Assembly (NCBI GenBank): GCA_029987025.1
Contig: DALTWQ010000002.1
Coordinates: forward strand, 1 to 34,194
DNA from: Methanocorpusculum sp.
GTDB taxonomy: Archaea; Halobacteriota; Methanomicrobia; Methanomicrobiales; Methanocorpusculaceae
DNA length: 34,194 nt
Reading direction: 5' to 3'
Shown here: positions 7,077-15,792 of the stretch, in pieces
Position numbering within the stretch: position 1 is the stretch's first letter
Layout of the letters: the number at the start of each line of letters is the position of its first letter
The notes under the pieces: model-generated
The model's database searches: none
Told to the model about the DNA's origin: nothing
Seen by the model: the letters and a program-made list of their open reading frames with translations, nothing else
Program-made: the position numbers and the translations under genes

Positions 7077-8414
7077 TTAGTGTCTTCTTGCTGCGAAGAC
7101 GACTGCTGCAGCTCCAAGTCCTGCAAGGATTCCGAGGAACGGTGCAGGGGACTTCGGTGAAGGAGATGACGGGGTAAGGGTCACCGGCAGTGAAACTGAC
7201 TGACCTGCAGCAACAGTGATGGTGTTAATCGAGTCAAGGTATCCGAGAGAGGAAACCTTTACCGAGTGGGAACCGGGCTGAAGGCTGGAAACAGTGACCG
7301 GAGTGATGCCGTAATACACATTGTCAACATAGACTGATGCTCCTGACGGAGACGAGGTAACCGTAAGTGATGCGGTAGTCGGGGTTGCCGGAGTCAGTGT
7401 GGCTGTGATAGTTACAGTAGATTTCTCCTGCGGCTTGAAGGAGGTTGAATACGTGTTGTATCCGGAAAGACGCAGTTCAAGGGAATGGTACGCACTGGTA
7501 CTGTACGGACCTGCAGAAAGGTAACTGGTTGATGAGCCTGTGGAATACGGCGTGTTTCCAACAAAGGCACCGTCAACATATACAGAAGCTCCTCCCGGGT
7601 AGGAGGCAATGCTTACATATCCTGAGGTGTCCTTCTCGACAAGGGTTGCAGAAATGACGGATGTCTCGCCCTCGTTAATACGTACATCGATAGAGTAATC
7701 AGAGTAACCTGACTTTCTGAAGAGAACAGTGTGTTTTCCGCTGTCTAAGGCGACTGTGATAGGTGTCTGTCCCTGATAGGAACCGTCAACATAGAGATCT
7801 GCATACTTCGGATATGAGGATGCTGATAAATATCCTGTTGAAACTACCTTTGAAAGGGTTGCATACACATTTGTGGTTGCACCTGAACTGACAGAGACTG
7901 ATTTGGTCCAGCCAGAGTAACCGTTCTTGGCAACAGAGACCGTGTGAGATCCTGCCGGAACAGATACGGTAAGCGGGGTTGTTCCATAGTAGGAACCGTC
8001 AATTCTCACAGATGCTCCCGACGGGTCAGAGGAAATATCAAGATATCCGTCGGTCTGAATCTTTACGAGAGTGACTGATTTGCTGATAGTTGTTTCACTC
8101 GCATACGTTGCTGCGGTGAAATCATCTGATGAAATGTAGATTGACGTATCCGGCATATATCCGCTTTTTTCTACTTTAATAGTAGATGTTGTACCCCAGT
8201 CCAGTGTTCCGGAATGGAAGGTAAAGTATCCCGGAGTAATCAGGGATTCACCGGTTGCAAGATAGGTCGCTGTTGCGCCGGACGGAGTGGAAGACACATA
8301 AATTTTCAGTGTGTGGCCGCCCACTACCTCAGAAGCTGCAGCTGCTCCGGCAAATAAGCCGAAGACAACTGCTGCAACTGCCAGAATTGTGATAATTGCT
8401 TTTTTCATACTCAC
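7077..8414 (-). CDS. Secreted PEGA-repeat surface protein with C-terminal anchor
   Basis: An exported protein of about 445 residues. The N-terminal signal segment (AIITILAVAAVVFGLFAGAAAAS) is followed by four clear PEGA-type repeats of about 65-80 residues and one more divergent copy. Each repeat centres on a motif such as SSDPSGASVRIDGSYYGTTP or SSPSGASVYVDNVYYGITP and a later SGY/NGY turn. The C-terminus has a proline/serine stretch, PAPF, a hydrophobic helix and ARRH, like archaeosortase-type PGF-CTERM anchors. Translation may begin at GTG 8414 (GGAG 7 bases upstream) or ATG 8408. The gene starts 4 bases after the chagasin-like gene, so they form an operon. Probably a cell-envelope protein; its ligand is unknown. 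Confidence 0.85.
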   Translation of the reverse strand: MSMKKAIITILAVAAVVFGLFAGAAAASEVVGGHTLKIYVSSTPSGATATYLATGESLITPGYFTFHSGTLDWGTTSTIKVEKSGYMPDTSIYISSDDFTAATYASETTISKSVTLVKIQTDGYLDISSDPSGASVRIDGSYYGTTPLTVSVPAGSHTVSVAKNGYSGWTKSVSVSSGATTNVYATLSKVVSTGYLSASSYPKYADLYVDGSYQGQTPITVALDSGKHTVLFRKSGYSDYSIDVRINEGETSVISATLVEKDTSGYVSIASYPGGASVYVDGAFVGNTPYSTGSSTSYLSAGPYSTSAYHSLELRLSGYNTYSTSFKPQEKSTVTITATLTPATPTTASLTVTSSPSGASVYVDNVYYGITPVTVSSLQPGSHSVKVSSLGYLDSINTITVAAGQSVSLPVTLTPSSPSPKSPAPFLGILAGLGAAAVVFAARRH

Positions 8415-8418
8415 TCAC

Positions 8419-9153
8419 TTACTCCTGTACCGGTAATCCGAATGAGACCGGGACAAAGAAGAATCCTGCCGGATCTGTTTCATCTGCGGATCTTGCAAGA
8501 GTACCGTAGAATATATATGCTCCCGGTGTGTCAGCAGTAACATGCCAGACGTACATGCCCGGAGCTCCGACTAAGTCAGTGTTTGCCGGAATGAAGGTTT
8601 CATCAACAATAGTAAGTCCTTCATCTGCAGAAGCGAACCACTGGTATCCGGTGGATGCCGGGTTTCCTGAAACAGTAATCTCAACAAGGTCGCCTGCATT
8701 CGGCAGATAGTCGCCTGCAAAGACGAATTTACCAGCTGCATGCTGGTCACCCTTCTTTACGAAGAGGACATCCTGATAGACGTAAATGCCTGCGTCCTCG
8801 CCTGCACGTTTGTAGGTAAGTTCAATAAGGTATGTTCCTTCTTTTTCAGCAGAGAAGACGAAAGTCTGGGAGCCGGGGGCACCGACAAGTCCGGATTCTG
8901 CTGCTGCAGAACTTTCCACACATTTCAGGTTGGCAGCCTCAGTTGCATACCATGAATAACCGGTAGACGGGTTTGACGGCAGAGTTACAGTGAATGTATC
9001 TCCGATGTTGTAGAACAGTGCTCCTTCCTTTTCGATGGAAATGGAAAGAACCGGGGTTTTCTCAGTTTCTTCTACACAGCCTGCAGCAAAAATGCAGCCG
9101 AAAAGGACTGCTGCTGCGACGAGCAGAAGAACTGTCTTTTTAACAGTCTTCAT
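8419..9153 (-). CDS. Two-domain chagasin-like (I42) protease inhibitor lipoprotein
   Basis: A signal peptide ends in a lipobox-like FAAGC near residue 26, implying a lipid-anchored extracytoplasmic protein. Two tandem chagasin/ICP folds follow. Domain 1 has the L2-loop NPSTGYSW and a VGAPGSQ segment; domain 2 has NPASTGYQW and VGAPGMY. YKRAGED and LARSADE occupy the position of the third inhibitory loop. Chagasin proteins inhibit papain-like cysteine proteases; whether both copies are active is unknown, because the GxGG loop reads GAPG in both. It is the first gene of the two-gene surface operon with the PEGA protein. The 173-base region upstream is shared with the divergent acyl-CoA synthetase. 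Confidence 0.85.
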   Translation of the reverse strand: MKTVKKTVLLLVAAAVLFGCIFAAGCVEETEKTPVLSISIEKEGALFYNIGDTFTVTLPSNPSTGYSWYATEAANLKCVESSAAAESGLVGAPGSQTFVFSAEKEGTYLIELTYKRAGEDAGIYVYQDVLFVKKGDQHAAGKFVFAGDYLPNAGDLVEITVSGNPASTGYQWFASADEGLTIVDETFIPANTDLVGAPGMYVWHVTADTPGAYIFYGTLARSADETDPAGFFFVPVSFGLPVQE

Positions 9154-9326
9154 ACAGTAGTTAATACGACAATATAGAATAAATACCTTCTGATAATAGA
9201 TTGTCAGATGTCGTCATTCAGCCGAAAAAAAGAGAATATGCCGCACAAAAATTCCCGTTTATACCATAGCATATTAACCCATGAAGACTAACATAAATAT
9301 ATAGTATTTATTTCCCGGAGGATACT

Positions 9327-11066
9327 GTGAAACTACTGCGTGCAGAAAATACCCCGTTAAACTATACCGAAGAAGATAAACGCACACTCTATCAGGCGCT
9401 TCTTTACGGACATAAAAGAGCAGGAAACTTTGCAACTGCCCTTGCCTATTTCGGAAAGCACATGTTCTGGAAACGTTTCCTTGATGAAGTAGATGCAGCA
9501 GCAGCAGCCCTTATTTCGCACGGAATCGGAAAAGGAGATGCAATAACAATCTATACGCCGAATATCCCCCAGGGAGTTATTGCCATCTATGCAGCGAACA
9601 GAATTGGTGCAATTGCCAATATGGTGCACCCGTTATCAACTGCTGAAGAAGTACTCTATGCAATCGATCTTGCCGAAAGCAAACTGGTTTTCACGGTTGA
9701 ATTAAATGAAGAGTTTGTATCCGGACGCAATATTGATGTCATCCGCTGCAAGACAGGCAGTTATTTCCCGAAGAGTCCCAGAGGACTGATTTTAAAAGGC
9801 GGATATGCACTTGCCCTCAGAAAATACAAGTCTGCACATGATGTTAAAAGTATCACCTCCTGGAAGGATTTCTTAGGTGAAGGAAAAGAAAAACTCAGGG
9901 CCGGATTTACTCTTCCCGCTGATGACGGAAAAGCAGATGACACAGCAGTAATCATGTACACCGGCGGGACAACGGGAACCTCCAAAGGCGTAATGCTTTC
10001 CAACTACGCCGTAAACACCATCTCCATCCAGCTGCTGGTTGATGTCGGCAAAGGTAAAACCGATGTCGGAGACGGTTTCCTGGCAATTCTTCCAATCTTC
10101 CATGCCTTCGGTCTTGCGGTAACTGTGCATGCCCCGCTCATTTCCGGTATGAAGATGGTGCTTGTTCCGCGGTTTGATCCGAAGGGCTGCTTTAAACAGA
10201 TTAAAAGAGAACATGTGCTCTTTATCTCCGGCGTTCCGGCTCTTTTTGAGCGGATGTACCCGTACTTTGAGTCCTATGATTTATCAGATGTAAAGCTGAT
10301 GGTCTCAGGAGGTGACCGTGTGCCGGAACTGCTCACCAAAAAGTACAACGACCTCCTCATCCGTGACGGTGCTGACTGCCGTTTCCGTGCAGGATACGGA
10401 CTTACTGAAGCAACAGGTACCTGCACGCTCTCTCCCGAAGACTCAGTGGGACTTACCCCGGGCTGTATCGGAAAACCGTTTACCGGCTCAAAAATCTGCA
10501 TTGTAAAACCGGGCACTACAGAAGTGGTCCCTGACGGCGAGGAAGGAGAACTCTGTTTCTTCGGAGATACTATTATGAACGGGTATCTCAAAAATGAGGA
10601 GGCAACAAAAGAGGTCTTAATTAAGCACCCTGACGGAAACATCTGGCTGCACACAGGAGACATTGCAGCAGTTGAAGCTGACGGCAACATTTCCTTCCGC
10701 TCACGTGTAAAACGGATGATTAAAGTAAACGGCTACAACGTCTACCCCACAATGATTGAGGAGGTGTTCCAGCAGCATCCGGCGGTAATACAGGTATGTG
10801 CTGTTGCAACCCCGTATAAAAATGACCGCAGGATTATGCTCTTTGTGGTTATCAACGAAGGATACAACCCTGACACCATCGAAAAAGAGCTGATCGCTTT
10901 TGCAAAGGATAAACTGAACCGCTGGAGTCTGCCGGTGAGAGTGGCAGTCATCGATGAGATGCCGATGACAAAACTTGCAAAGGTTGACTACCGCCGTCTG
11001 GAACAGGAAGAAGCAGAACGTGCAAAAACACAGGCGCTAACACCTGAAGAGACGGAAGAAAAATAA
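9327..11066 (+). CDS. AMP-forming acyl-CoA synthetase family enzyme
   Basis: A class I adenylate-forming enzyme, probably an acyl-CoA ligase. It has the phosphate-binding loop MYTGGTTGTSKGV (about residue 210), GYGLTEATGTCTLSP (about 355), the hinge region LHTGDIAAVEADGNISFRSR with IKVNGYNVYP, and a C-terminal catalytic-lysine region PMTKLAKVDYRR. The 579-residue length is typical. It starts at GTG 9327 with an excellent GGAGG five bases upstream, and TATA-like sequence occurs at about 9292-9303. The gene appears monocistronic and divergent from the chagasin gene. The substrate cannot be read from sequence: medium or long-chain fatty acid or an aromatic acid are all possible. Confidence 0.85.
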   Translation: MKLLRAENTPLNYTEEDKRTLYQALLYGHKRAGNFATALAYFGKHMFWKRFLDEVDAAAAALISHGIGKGDAITIYTPNIPQGVIAIYAANRIGAIANMVHPLSTAEEVLYAIDLAESKLVFTVELNEEFVSGRNIDVIRCKTGSYFPKSPRGLILKGGYALALRKYKSAHDVKSITSWKDFLGEGKEKLRAGFTLPADDGKADDTAVIMYTGGTTGTSKGVMLSNYAVNTISIQLLVDVGKGKTDVGDGFLAILPIFHAFGLAVTVHAPLISGMKMVLVPRFDPKGCFKQIKREHVLFISGVPALFERMYPYFESYDLSDVKLMVSGGDRVPELLTKKYNDLLIRDGADCRFRAGYGLTEATGTCTLSPEDSVGLTPGCIGKPFTGSKICIVKPGTTEVVPDGEEGELCFFGDTIMNGYLKNEEATKEVLIKHPDGNIWLHTGDIAAVEADGNISFRSRVKRMIKVNGYNVYPTMIEEVFQQHPAVIQVCAVATPYKNDRRIMLFVVINEGYNPDTIEKELIAFAKDKLNRWSLPVRVAVIDEMPMTKLAKVDYRRLEQEEAERAKTQALTPEETEEK

Positions 11067-11208
11067 TCAGTATCTCATCTATACCATTCCTTTTCAAACA
11101 AAAATCTCATTTTTAACATATTCAGCAGTATATCCGGAGTGCAGCAAACAGGTGAGATACAGAAATACCGCCTCCTTTATGCTCTTGCAGGTTTAAAATA
11201 TATACATT

Positions 11209-11490
11209 ATGGTACGCGTAAAAGCATCACACATCCTTGTTAAAACCGAGTCCGAAGCAAAACAGATTATGCAGAAACTCTCCGCCGGCGACGACTTTGC
11301 AAAACTCGCCAAAATGTACTCACAGTGCCCGTCGGGAAATAATGGTGGAGACTTAGGCTACTTCGGAAAAGGACAGATGGTAAAACCGTTCGAAACAGCA
11401 GCATTCAAAGCACAGCCCGGTGAGGTTGTGGGACCTGTAAAAACCCAGTTCGGCTGGCATATCATCAAAGTAACCGACGTCAAAAACTAA
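11209..11490 (+). CDS. Parvulin-type peptidyl-prolyl isomerase (single domain)
   Basis: A 93-residue stand-alone parvulin (PpiC/Rotamase family). It shows the N-terminal KASHILVKTE strand, a central QCPSGNNGGDLGYFGKGQMVKPFE motif split around the active site, and the C-terminal FGWHIIKV. There is no signal peptide or membrane segment, so it is cytosolic, like E. coli Par10 and the parvulins of mesophilic archaea. A TTTAAAATATATAC TATA-like tract runs almost to the ATG and no ribosome site is visible, compatible with a short leader. The HEAT-repeat gene follows after 29 bases. Confidence 0.93.
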   Translation: MVRVKASHILVKTESEAKQIMQKLSAGDDFAKLAKMYSQCPSGNNGGDLGYFGKGQMVKPFETAAFKAQPGEVVGPVKTQFGWHIIKVTDVKN

Positions 11491-11519
11491 TTTCCGCAGA
11501 CAGACACATCTCCTGATTC

Positions 11520-12620
11520 ATGAACGAACGAACCTTTGCCCGCCTTGTAAGTGATTTGGAATCCTCTGACTTTTCCATAGTCCAGAACGCGGCAAACACC
11601 ATCACATCCCTTCGTGATGAAAACGCATATCCGCTCATTCTTGATGCGCTGAAAAAAGAGTCGCCTGCAGTACAGCGGGTGATGCTCTGGGCTCTTCAAA
11701 ACTATAAGGATACTGATTATGCAGAACATCTTATCTATCTGACATCATCAGACACAGATGTCCGTGAAGCAGCACAGGTTCTTTTCATGGAAGGGGGAAA
11801 GTCTGCAGAAAATGCGCTTAAATCTGCAGTACATTCTGCAGATGCAGAACTGCAGTATGCCGCAGTTGAGACATTGGGTCATCTGCGGACAGAAGCTGCA
11901 GAAAAACTGCTTATCGAATCCCTCTCGGCAGAGAACAGCTCCGTTCGTTTACTTGCAGCATCAGCACTGTCGGTATATCCATCAGATGCTGCAACAGCAG
12001 CATTACTTAATTCACTTGGGCGTGATGACATAGTGCTTTCAGCCCTCTTCAGTCTTCGCGGAAGAGTTCTCTCTTCCGAAGAACTGAGTGCAGTATATCC
12101 GTTCGCATCTCATGCAGACTCAGCAGTACGAACCGCTGCAGTCTATGTATTGGATGCAGCAGCCCCTGACTCGGCTGCAGACGATTCGGATGCAAAAGTC
12201 AGACGTGCTGCAGCAGAAACAACTGCTTCTGCAGCCGTTCTGAAAAAACTGATGACTGACAAAGAGGCATTCGTACGCTCCGCTGCCGTTGATTCTGCTG
12301 CAAAACAAAAACTGGATGTTACTGACACTTTTATCCGCCTGCTTTCCGATGAGCATCCGGGTGTCAGAAGAGCAGCGGCAGCGGCTCTTGGAAATTCCGG
12401 AAGTGCGGCCCCGCAGACGGTCATAGCTGCTCTGAAAGATGCCCTTCATGACAAAAAGCCCGGAGTCCGTGCAGCAGCAGCAAATGCTCTTGCAGAAATT
12501 GCAACTCCGGATGCAAAAAAAGTACTTGAAGCAGCACTCGATGAGAAAAATCCGTTCCTTTCAGGAATTATGAAAAATGCTCTGGAAAATCTGAATAAAA
12601 AACTTGAGCTGCAGAAATGA
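11520..12620 (+). CDS. HEAT-repeat protein
   Basis: A 366-residue all-helical solenoid protein of about ten HEAT/PBS-type repeats. Recurrent motifs such as VREAAQVLF, QYAAVETLGHL, VRLLAASALS, VRRAAAAALG and VRAAAANALAEI recur at about 31-residue spacing. It has no signal peptide, membrane segment or catalytic motif. Such proteins usually act as protein-binding scaffolds, and some are phycobilin-lyase-like by sequence only. The ATG overlaps no strong ribosome site. It lies between the parvulin gene (29 bases) and a glycosyltransferase (24 bases), so cotranscription is possible. The specific role is unknown. Confidence 0.85.
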   Translation: MNERTFARLVSDLESSDFSIVQNAANTITSLRDENAYPLILDALKKESPAVQRVMLWALQNYKDTDYAEHLIYLTSSDTDVREAAQVLFMEGGKSAENALKSAVHSADAELQYAAVETLGHLRTEAAEKLLIESLSAENSSVRLLAASALSVYPSDAATAALLNSLGRDDIVLSALFSLRGRVLSSEELSAVYPFASHADSAVRTAAVYVLDAAAPDSAADDSDAKVRRAAAETTASAAVLKKLMTDKEAFVRSAAVDSAAKQKLDVTDTFIRLLSDEHPGVRRAAAAALGNSGSAAPQTVIAALKDALHDKKPGVRAAAANALAEIATPDAKKVLEAALDEKNPFLSGIMKNALENLNKKLELQK

Positions 12621-12644
12621 AAAGAACGCGGCATTAATATTATT

Positions 12645-13616
12645 ATGAAAACAAATATAATAAAGACTCAGGTACCCATGACTGAAATTGACCGTTCGCA
12701 GGTTTGTGTTTTAATTCCGGCTCTGAATGAGAAACTTACCATAGAAGATGTAATTAAAGGCATTCAGAGTCAGGGGTATCAGAATATTCTTGTCGTGGAC
12801 GGACACTCAACTGACGGCACAGCAGAGATTGCAGAATCACTCGGAGCAAAAGTCTACGTCCAGAAGGCAAAAGGAAAAGGCGCTGCAATGCAGGAGGCGT
12901 TTGCGCTGATTAAGGAACCATACATCCTTATGCTCGATGCAGACGGAACAAACCCGCCGGAGTTCGCAGATGCTATGGTTGAACCGCTCACGTCAGGCCG
13001 TGCTGACCATGTTGTCGGAAACCGTCTGGCATCATACGAGAAAGGCGCTCTTACAAAACTGAATCATTTCGGAAACGTGGTGATGAACCGTCTGTTTAAG
13101 TGGGCACACGGTGTTTTTATGACGGATATTCTCTCAGGCTACCGGGCATTCACCAAAGAGTCCGTTGAAAAGATGCATCTTACCGAAACCGGATTCGGCA
13201 TTGAAACAGAGATATCATCAGAGGTTGTTCACCACGGCCTGCGCTTCGAAGTTGTTCCGACATACTACAAAAAACGAACCGGTGCACCGACCAAATTAAA
13301 ACCCGTAGCAGACGGGTGGAAGATTCTTGTTGCAATCAACAAATACGGCAGAATGAACAATCCGCTCTTCTACTTTATCTTTGCAGGGGCGGCACTGGTA
13401 ATCGCCGGTATTGTTACTGGAATTATTGTACTTGTTGAATGGATTAACGGCATAGAACATATTCCATTGACAATTCTGACTGTTCTTCTGATTGTTGCAG
13501 GTATTCTTGCATTTATGCTCGGACTTATCAGTGATATGATTGTAGCATATCACCGCGAAGAGATTATTGCCATCGAAAAACTTTCGAAGAAACTCGATGA
13601 ACTGAAGAAAGAATAA
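12645..13616 (+). CDS. AglJ-like family 2 glycosyltransferase with two membrane helices
   Basis: A GT-A fold glycosyltransferase of the dolichyl-phosphate sugar transferase type, closest by memory to the archaeal AglJ group that starts N-glycan assembly on dolichol phosphate. It shows CVLIPALNEKLTIEDVI, VVDGHSTDGT, KGKGAAMQEA and the DADGTNPPE metal-binding motif. Two C-terminal hydrophobic helices (about residues 245-270 and 275-303) anchor it. The first ATG is 12645, but ATG 12678 (MTEIDRS) has an AGG six bases upstream and a TATA-like TTAATATTATT about 35 bases before it, so the true start may be 11 codons later. Probably a cell-surface glycosylation enzyme. Confidence 0.82.
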   Translation: MKTNIIKTQVPMTEIDRSQVCVLIPALNEKLTIEDVIKGIQSQGYQNILVVDGHSTDGTAEIAESLGAKVYVQKAKGKGAAMQEAFALIKEPYILMLDADGTNPPEFADAMVEPLTSGRADHVVGNRLASYEKGALTKLNHFGNVVMNRLFKWAHGVFMTDILSGYRAFTKESVEKMHLTETGFGIETEISSEVVHHGLRFEVVPTYYKKRTGAPTKLKPVADGWKILVAINKYGRMNNPLFYFIFAGAALVIAGIVTGIIVLVEWINGIEHIPLTILTVLLIVAGILAFMLGLISDMIVAYHREEIIAIEKLSKKLDELKKE

Positions 13617-13621
13617 TTTCC

Positions 13622-13628
13622 TTTTTTT
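13622..13628 (+). terminator. T7 terminator after the glycosyltransferase
   Basis: Seven consecutive T begin about 5 bases after the stop codon, on the coding strand, without a hairpin. This is a typical archaeal T-tract. Confidence 0.4.
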
Positions 13629-13691
13629 CATTAAACTGCAGGCAATAAACTGCGTTTACCTAAATGGACTCATTTCCCGGAACAGAGTACG

Positions 13692-13701
13692 CATCTATAT
13701 A
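13692..13701 (+). promoter_or_regulatory. TATA box for the small membrane protein gene
   Basis: CTATATAATC lies about 30 bases before ATG 13727. With the usual 22-27 bases from TATA to start site, the mRNA would have little or no leader, which agrees with the absence of a ribosome site. Confidence 0.5.
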
Positions 13702-13726
13702 ATCTCAGAACTCCTTATTATGTAGC

Positions 13727-14029
13727 ATGCAGAGCATACATTTTGAAACACCGGATAAACGGCTCTCTGTAATAGCTCTTGTCTGTGAGTCCGTTTCACT
13801 CTTAGTATATATTGCATCAGCAGTTATCGCCTTCGGAGTTATTCATACAGACCCGAAAATTGAACTCGTACTCAGTCTGGTTGGAATTGTACTCCTTCTC
13901 GGGGGAGCAGTACTTATCCTTATCTCAAACTCACGAAAAACCGGATCTTCCAAGATGAATAAAATATCTACTGCGTTCGTCGTAATCTGTGCCGTAATCG
14001 TTCTCGCAAAAATATTCTCCGGCGTGTAA
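13727..14029 (+). CDS. Small membrane protein of unknown function
   Basis: A 100-residue protein not matched to a family. It has three hydrophobic segments, at about residues 15-37, 45-66 and 79-97, separated by short polar loops; the loop SRKTGSSKMNK is basic and probably cytoplasmic. There is no N-terminal cleavable signal and there are no cysteines in obvious motifs. It has its own TATA box and a T6 tract at 14063-14068, so it is probably transcribed alone. Codon use looks like the neighbours. Confidence 0.7.
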   Translation: MQSIHFETPDKRLSVIALVCESVSLLVYIASAVIAFGVIHTDPKIELVLSLVGIVLLLGGAVLILISNSRKTGSSKMNKISTAFVVICAVIVLAKIFSGV

Positions 14030-14134
14030 TTCATCAGTGCATACTCAGCACACCATCATTCCTTTTTTAGTTCAGAATCAGTTCAAAACATCACAGGTGC
14101 TACATTCATCATCTTTCAGTACAAATAATAGTAT

Positions 14135-15574
14135 ATGCCCCGCAAAGCAGTTCGTAAACCAAAAGAAGAGCAGGCAACGCTCTCTTTCGACGATTCTGCA
14201 GCAGGAGACAGCACATCTGCATCATCCCGGGTGAGCAGCTTCTTTTCAGAGATGCCGTCTGCCTCCGCAAAGCCGGCAGAGGTTTTTCAGAGTGACGAGC
14301 CGAAAGTTCTGACCGTTTCCGAACTTGACCAGCGGATTCGTGAAGCTCTGGATACTGATACGCTCACTGATATTCTGGTTTCAGGAGAAGTAACCGGATA
14401 TCGTCCGAACGCCTCAGGACATGTCTATTTTTCACTGACTGAAAAAGGCGAAAAGAAAGACTCATCTTCCATATCCTGTGTGATGTGGAAGTTTGCAGCG
14501 GCAAAGTATCTTACCTTTGCGTTCAAAGACGGCATTTCTGTACGTGTCACCGGATACGTTGATTTTTATCCGCCGAGCGGTAAAATCCAGTTCATTGTAA
14601 AACGCATTGAACCGGCATCTGTCGGAAAAACCGGACTCTGGCTCAAAAAAGAAGAGTGGCGGCGCGAACTTGAAGCAGCAGGAGTTATCCCGCGCCCGGA
14701 ATCAGAAAAACGCAGTCCTCCGCTCTTTCCAAAATGTGTCGGTGTTGTTACCTCAAAGACCGGTTCTGTTCTGCAGGACATCAGAAATGTGCTTTCGCGC
14801 AGATATCCGCTTCCGGTTCTCTTAGCTCCGGCACAGGTGCAGGGTGAAGGTGCTGAGGTTTCAATTGTTGATGCAATTTCTCTTCTGCAGGACAAAGCAG
14901 ACGTAATAATTCTCGCGCGCGGCGGCGGAAGTTTTGAAGACTTATTTGTCTTCAATCATCCGGATGTTGTCCGTGCGGTCAGAAACTCTAAAATTCCGAT
15001 TATCACCGCGATTGGGCATGAAACAGACTTTACCCTTGCTGATTTCGCAGGGGACATCCGTGTCCCGACACCTTCAGCGGCAGCAGAAACTGTTGTACCT
15101 GACCGCAGCACTCTCGCATCATCGCTTGAAGATTACCGGAGAAGAATTGCAGACAGAACCCGCGGCATCATAAGTTCCCATAAGTCACTGATTGCAGAAC
15201 TGAAACTGAGAGTAGACCCGGGCCGTCTTTCACGCCGTCTTGACATGATGCATCAGCAGACTGCTGATTTATCCGAACGGATATCTGCGGCAGCAAAGCG
15301 CAGAATATCTCTTGAGTCGGAAACTGTTGTGCGCCTGCGTGAACTGCTGTTCAGAGGAATGTCGCAGAAGATAGCAACAGCAAAACTGGAGTTATCTGCG
15401 CAGAAGGAAAAAATCCAGTCCTGCGACCCGAAAAAACCGCTTGAACGCGGATATGCCCTGATTAAATCAGGAACAACTGTTATCCGTTCAAAAACCCAGC
15501 TCTCGAAAGGAGATATGGTAACTGTCGGTCTTTCCGACGGAGAAGTTACCGCAAAAGTGGAGAAGATAGTATGA
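14135..15574 (+). CDS. xseA: Exodeoxyribonuclease VII large subunit XseA
   Basis: The catalytic subunit of exonuclease VII, which degrades single-stranded DNA from both ends. It has an N-terminal OB-fold (about residues 58-155; VSGEVTGYRPNASGHVYFSL). The catalytic domain has GVVTSKTGSVLQDI, ILARGGGSFEDLFVFNHP and AIGHETDFTLADFAGDIRVPTPSAAAE split across about residues 205-320. A coiled-coil region follows, and then the C-terminal RGYALIKSG. Unlike bacterial homologues it has roughly 50 extra N-terminal residues, containing QATLSF (13-18) and VSSFF (33-37), which resemble PCNA-binding motifs. It overlaps xseB as ATGA. The family is mainly bacterial, so an old transfer into methanogens is likely. 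Confidence 0.93.
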   Translation: MPRKAVRKPKEEQATLSFDDSAAGDSTSASSRVSSFFSEMPSASAKPAEVFQSDEPKVLTVSELDQRIREALDTDTLTDILVSGEVTGYRPNASGHVYFSLTEKGEKKDSSSISCVMWKFAAAKYLTFAFKDGISVRVTGYVDFYPPSGKIQFIVKRIEPASVGKTGLWLKKEEWRRELEAAGVIPRPESEKRSPPLFPKCVGVVTSKTGSVLQDIRNVLSRRYPLPVLLAPAQVQGEGAEVSIVDAISLLQDKADVIILARGGGSFEDLFVFNHPDVVRAVRNSKIPIITAIGHETDFTLADFAGDIRVPTPSAAAETVVPDRSTLASSLEDYRRRIADRTRGIISSHKSLIAELKLRVDPGRLSRRLDMMHQQTADLSERISAAAKRRISLESETVVRLRELLFRGMSQKIATAKLELSAQKEKIQSCDPKKPLERGYALIKSGTTVIRSKTQLSKGDMVTVGLSDGEVTAKVEKIV

Positions 15575-15792
15575 GTAAATCAGAAGAAAAAACACCCAAA
15601 GAAGAAGACTATGAATCAATGATTTCAGAACTTCGTGAGATTGCACGAAAACTCGATGACCCGCAGACATCTGTTGAGGATGCCGTAAAACTTCATGCAC
15701 GCGGCATGGAACTGATTGGAAAATGCGAAGCGTTTCTTGCAAAAGCGGAACTGACGATTACTGAGGTTCATCAGTCTGAACCGTCAGCGTAA
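15571..15792 (+). CDS. xseB: Exodeoxyribonuclease VII small subunit XseB
   Basis: A 73-residue helical hairpin protein. It shows the family pattern YESMISELREIARKLDD, then SVEDAVKLHARGMELIGKCE, then AKAELTI. XseB binds the coiled-coil stalk of XseA in the exonuclease VII complex. Its ATGA overlap with xseA implies coupled translation. The last 35 bases overlap, tail to tail, the convergent DUF371 gene. Confidence 0.92.
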   Translation: MSKSEEKTPKEEDYESMISELREIARKLDDPQTSVEDAVKLHARGMELIGKCEAFLAKAELTITEVHQSEPSA

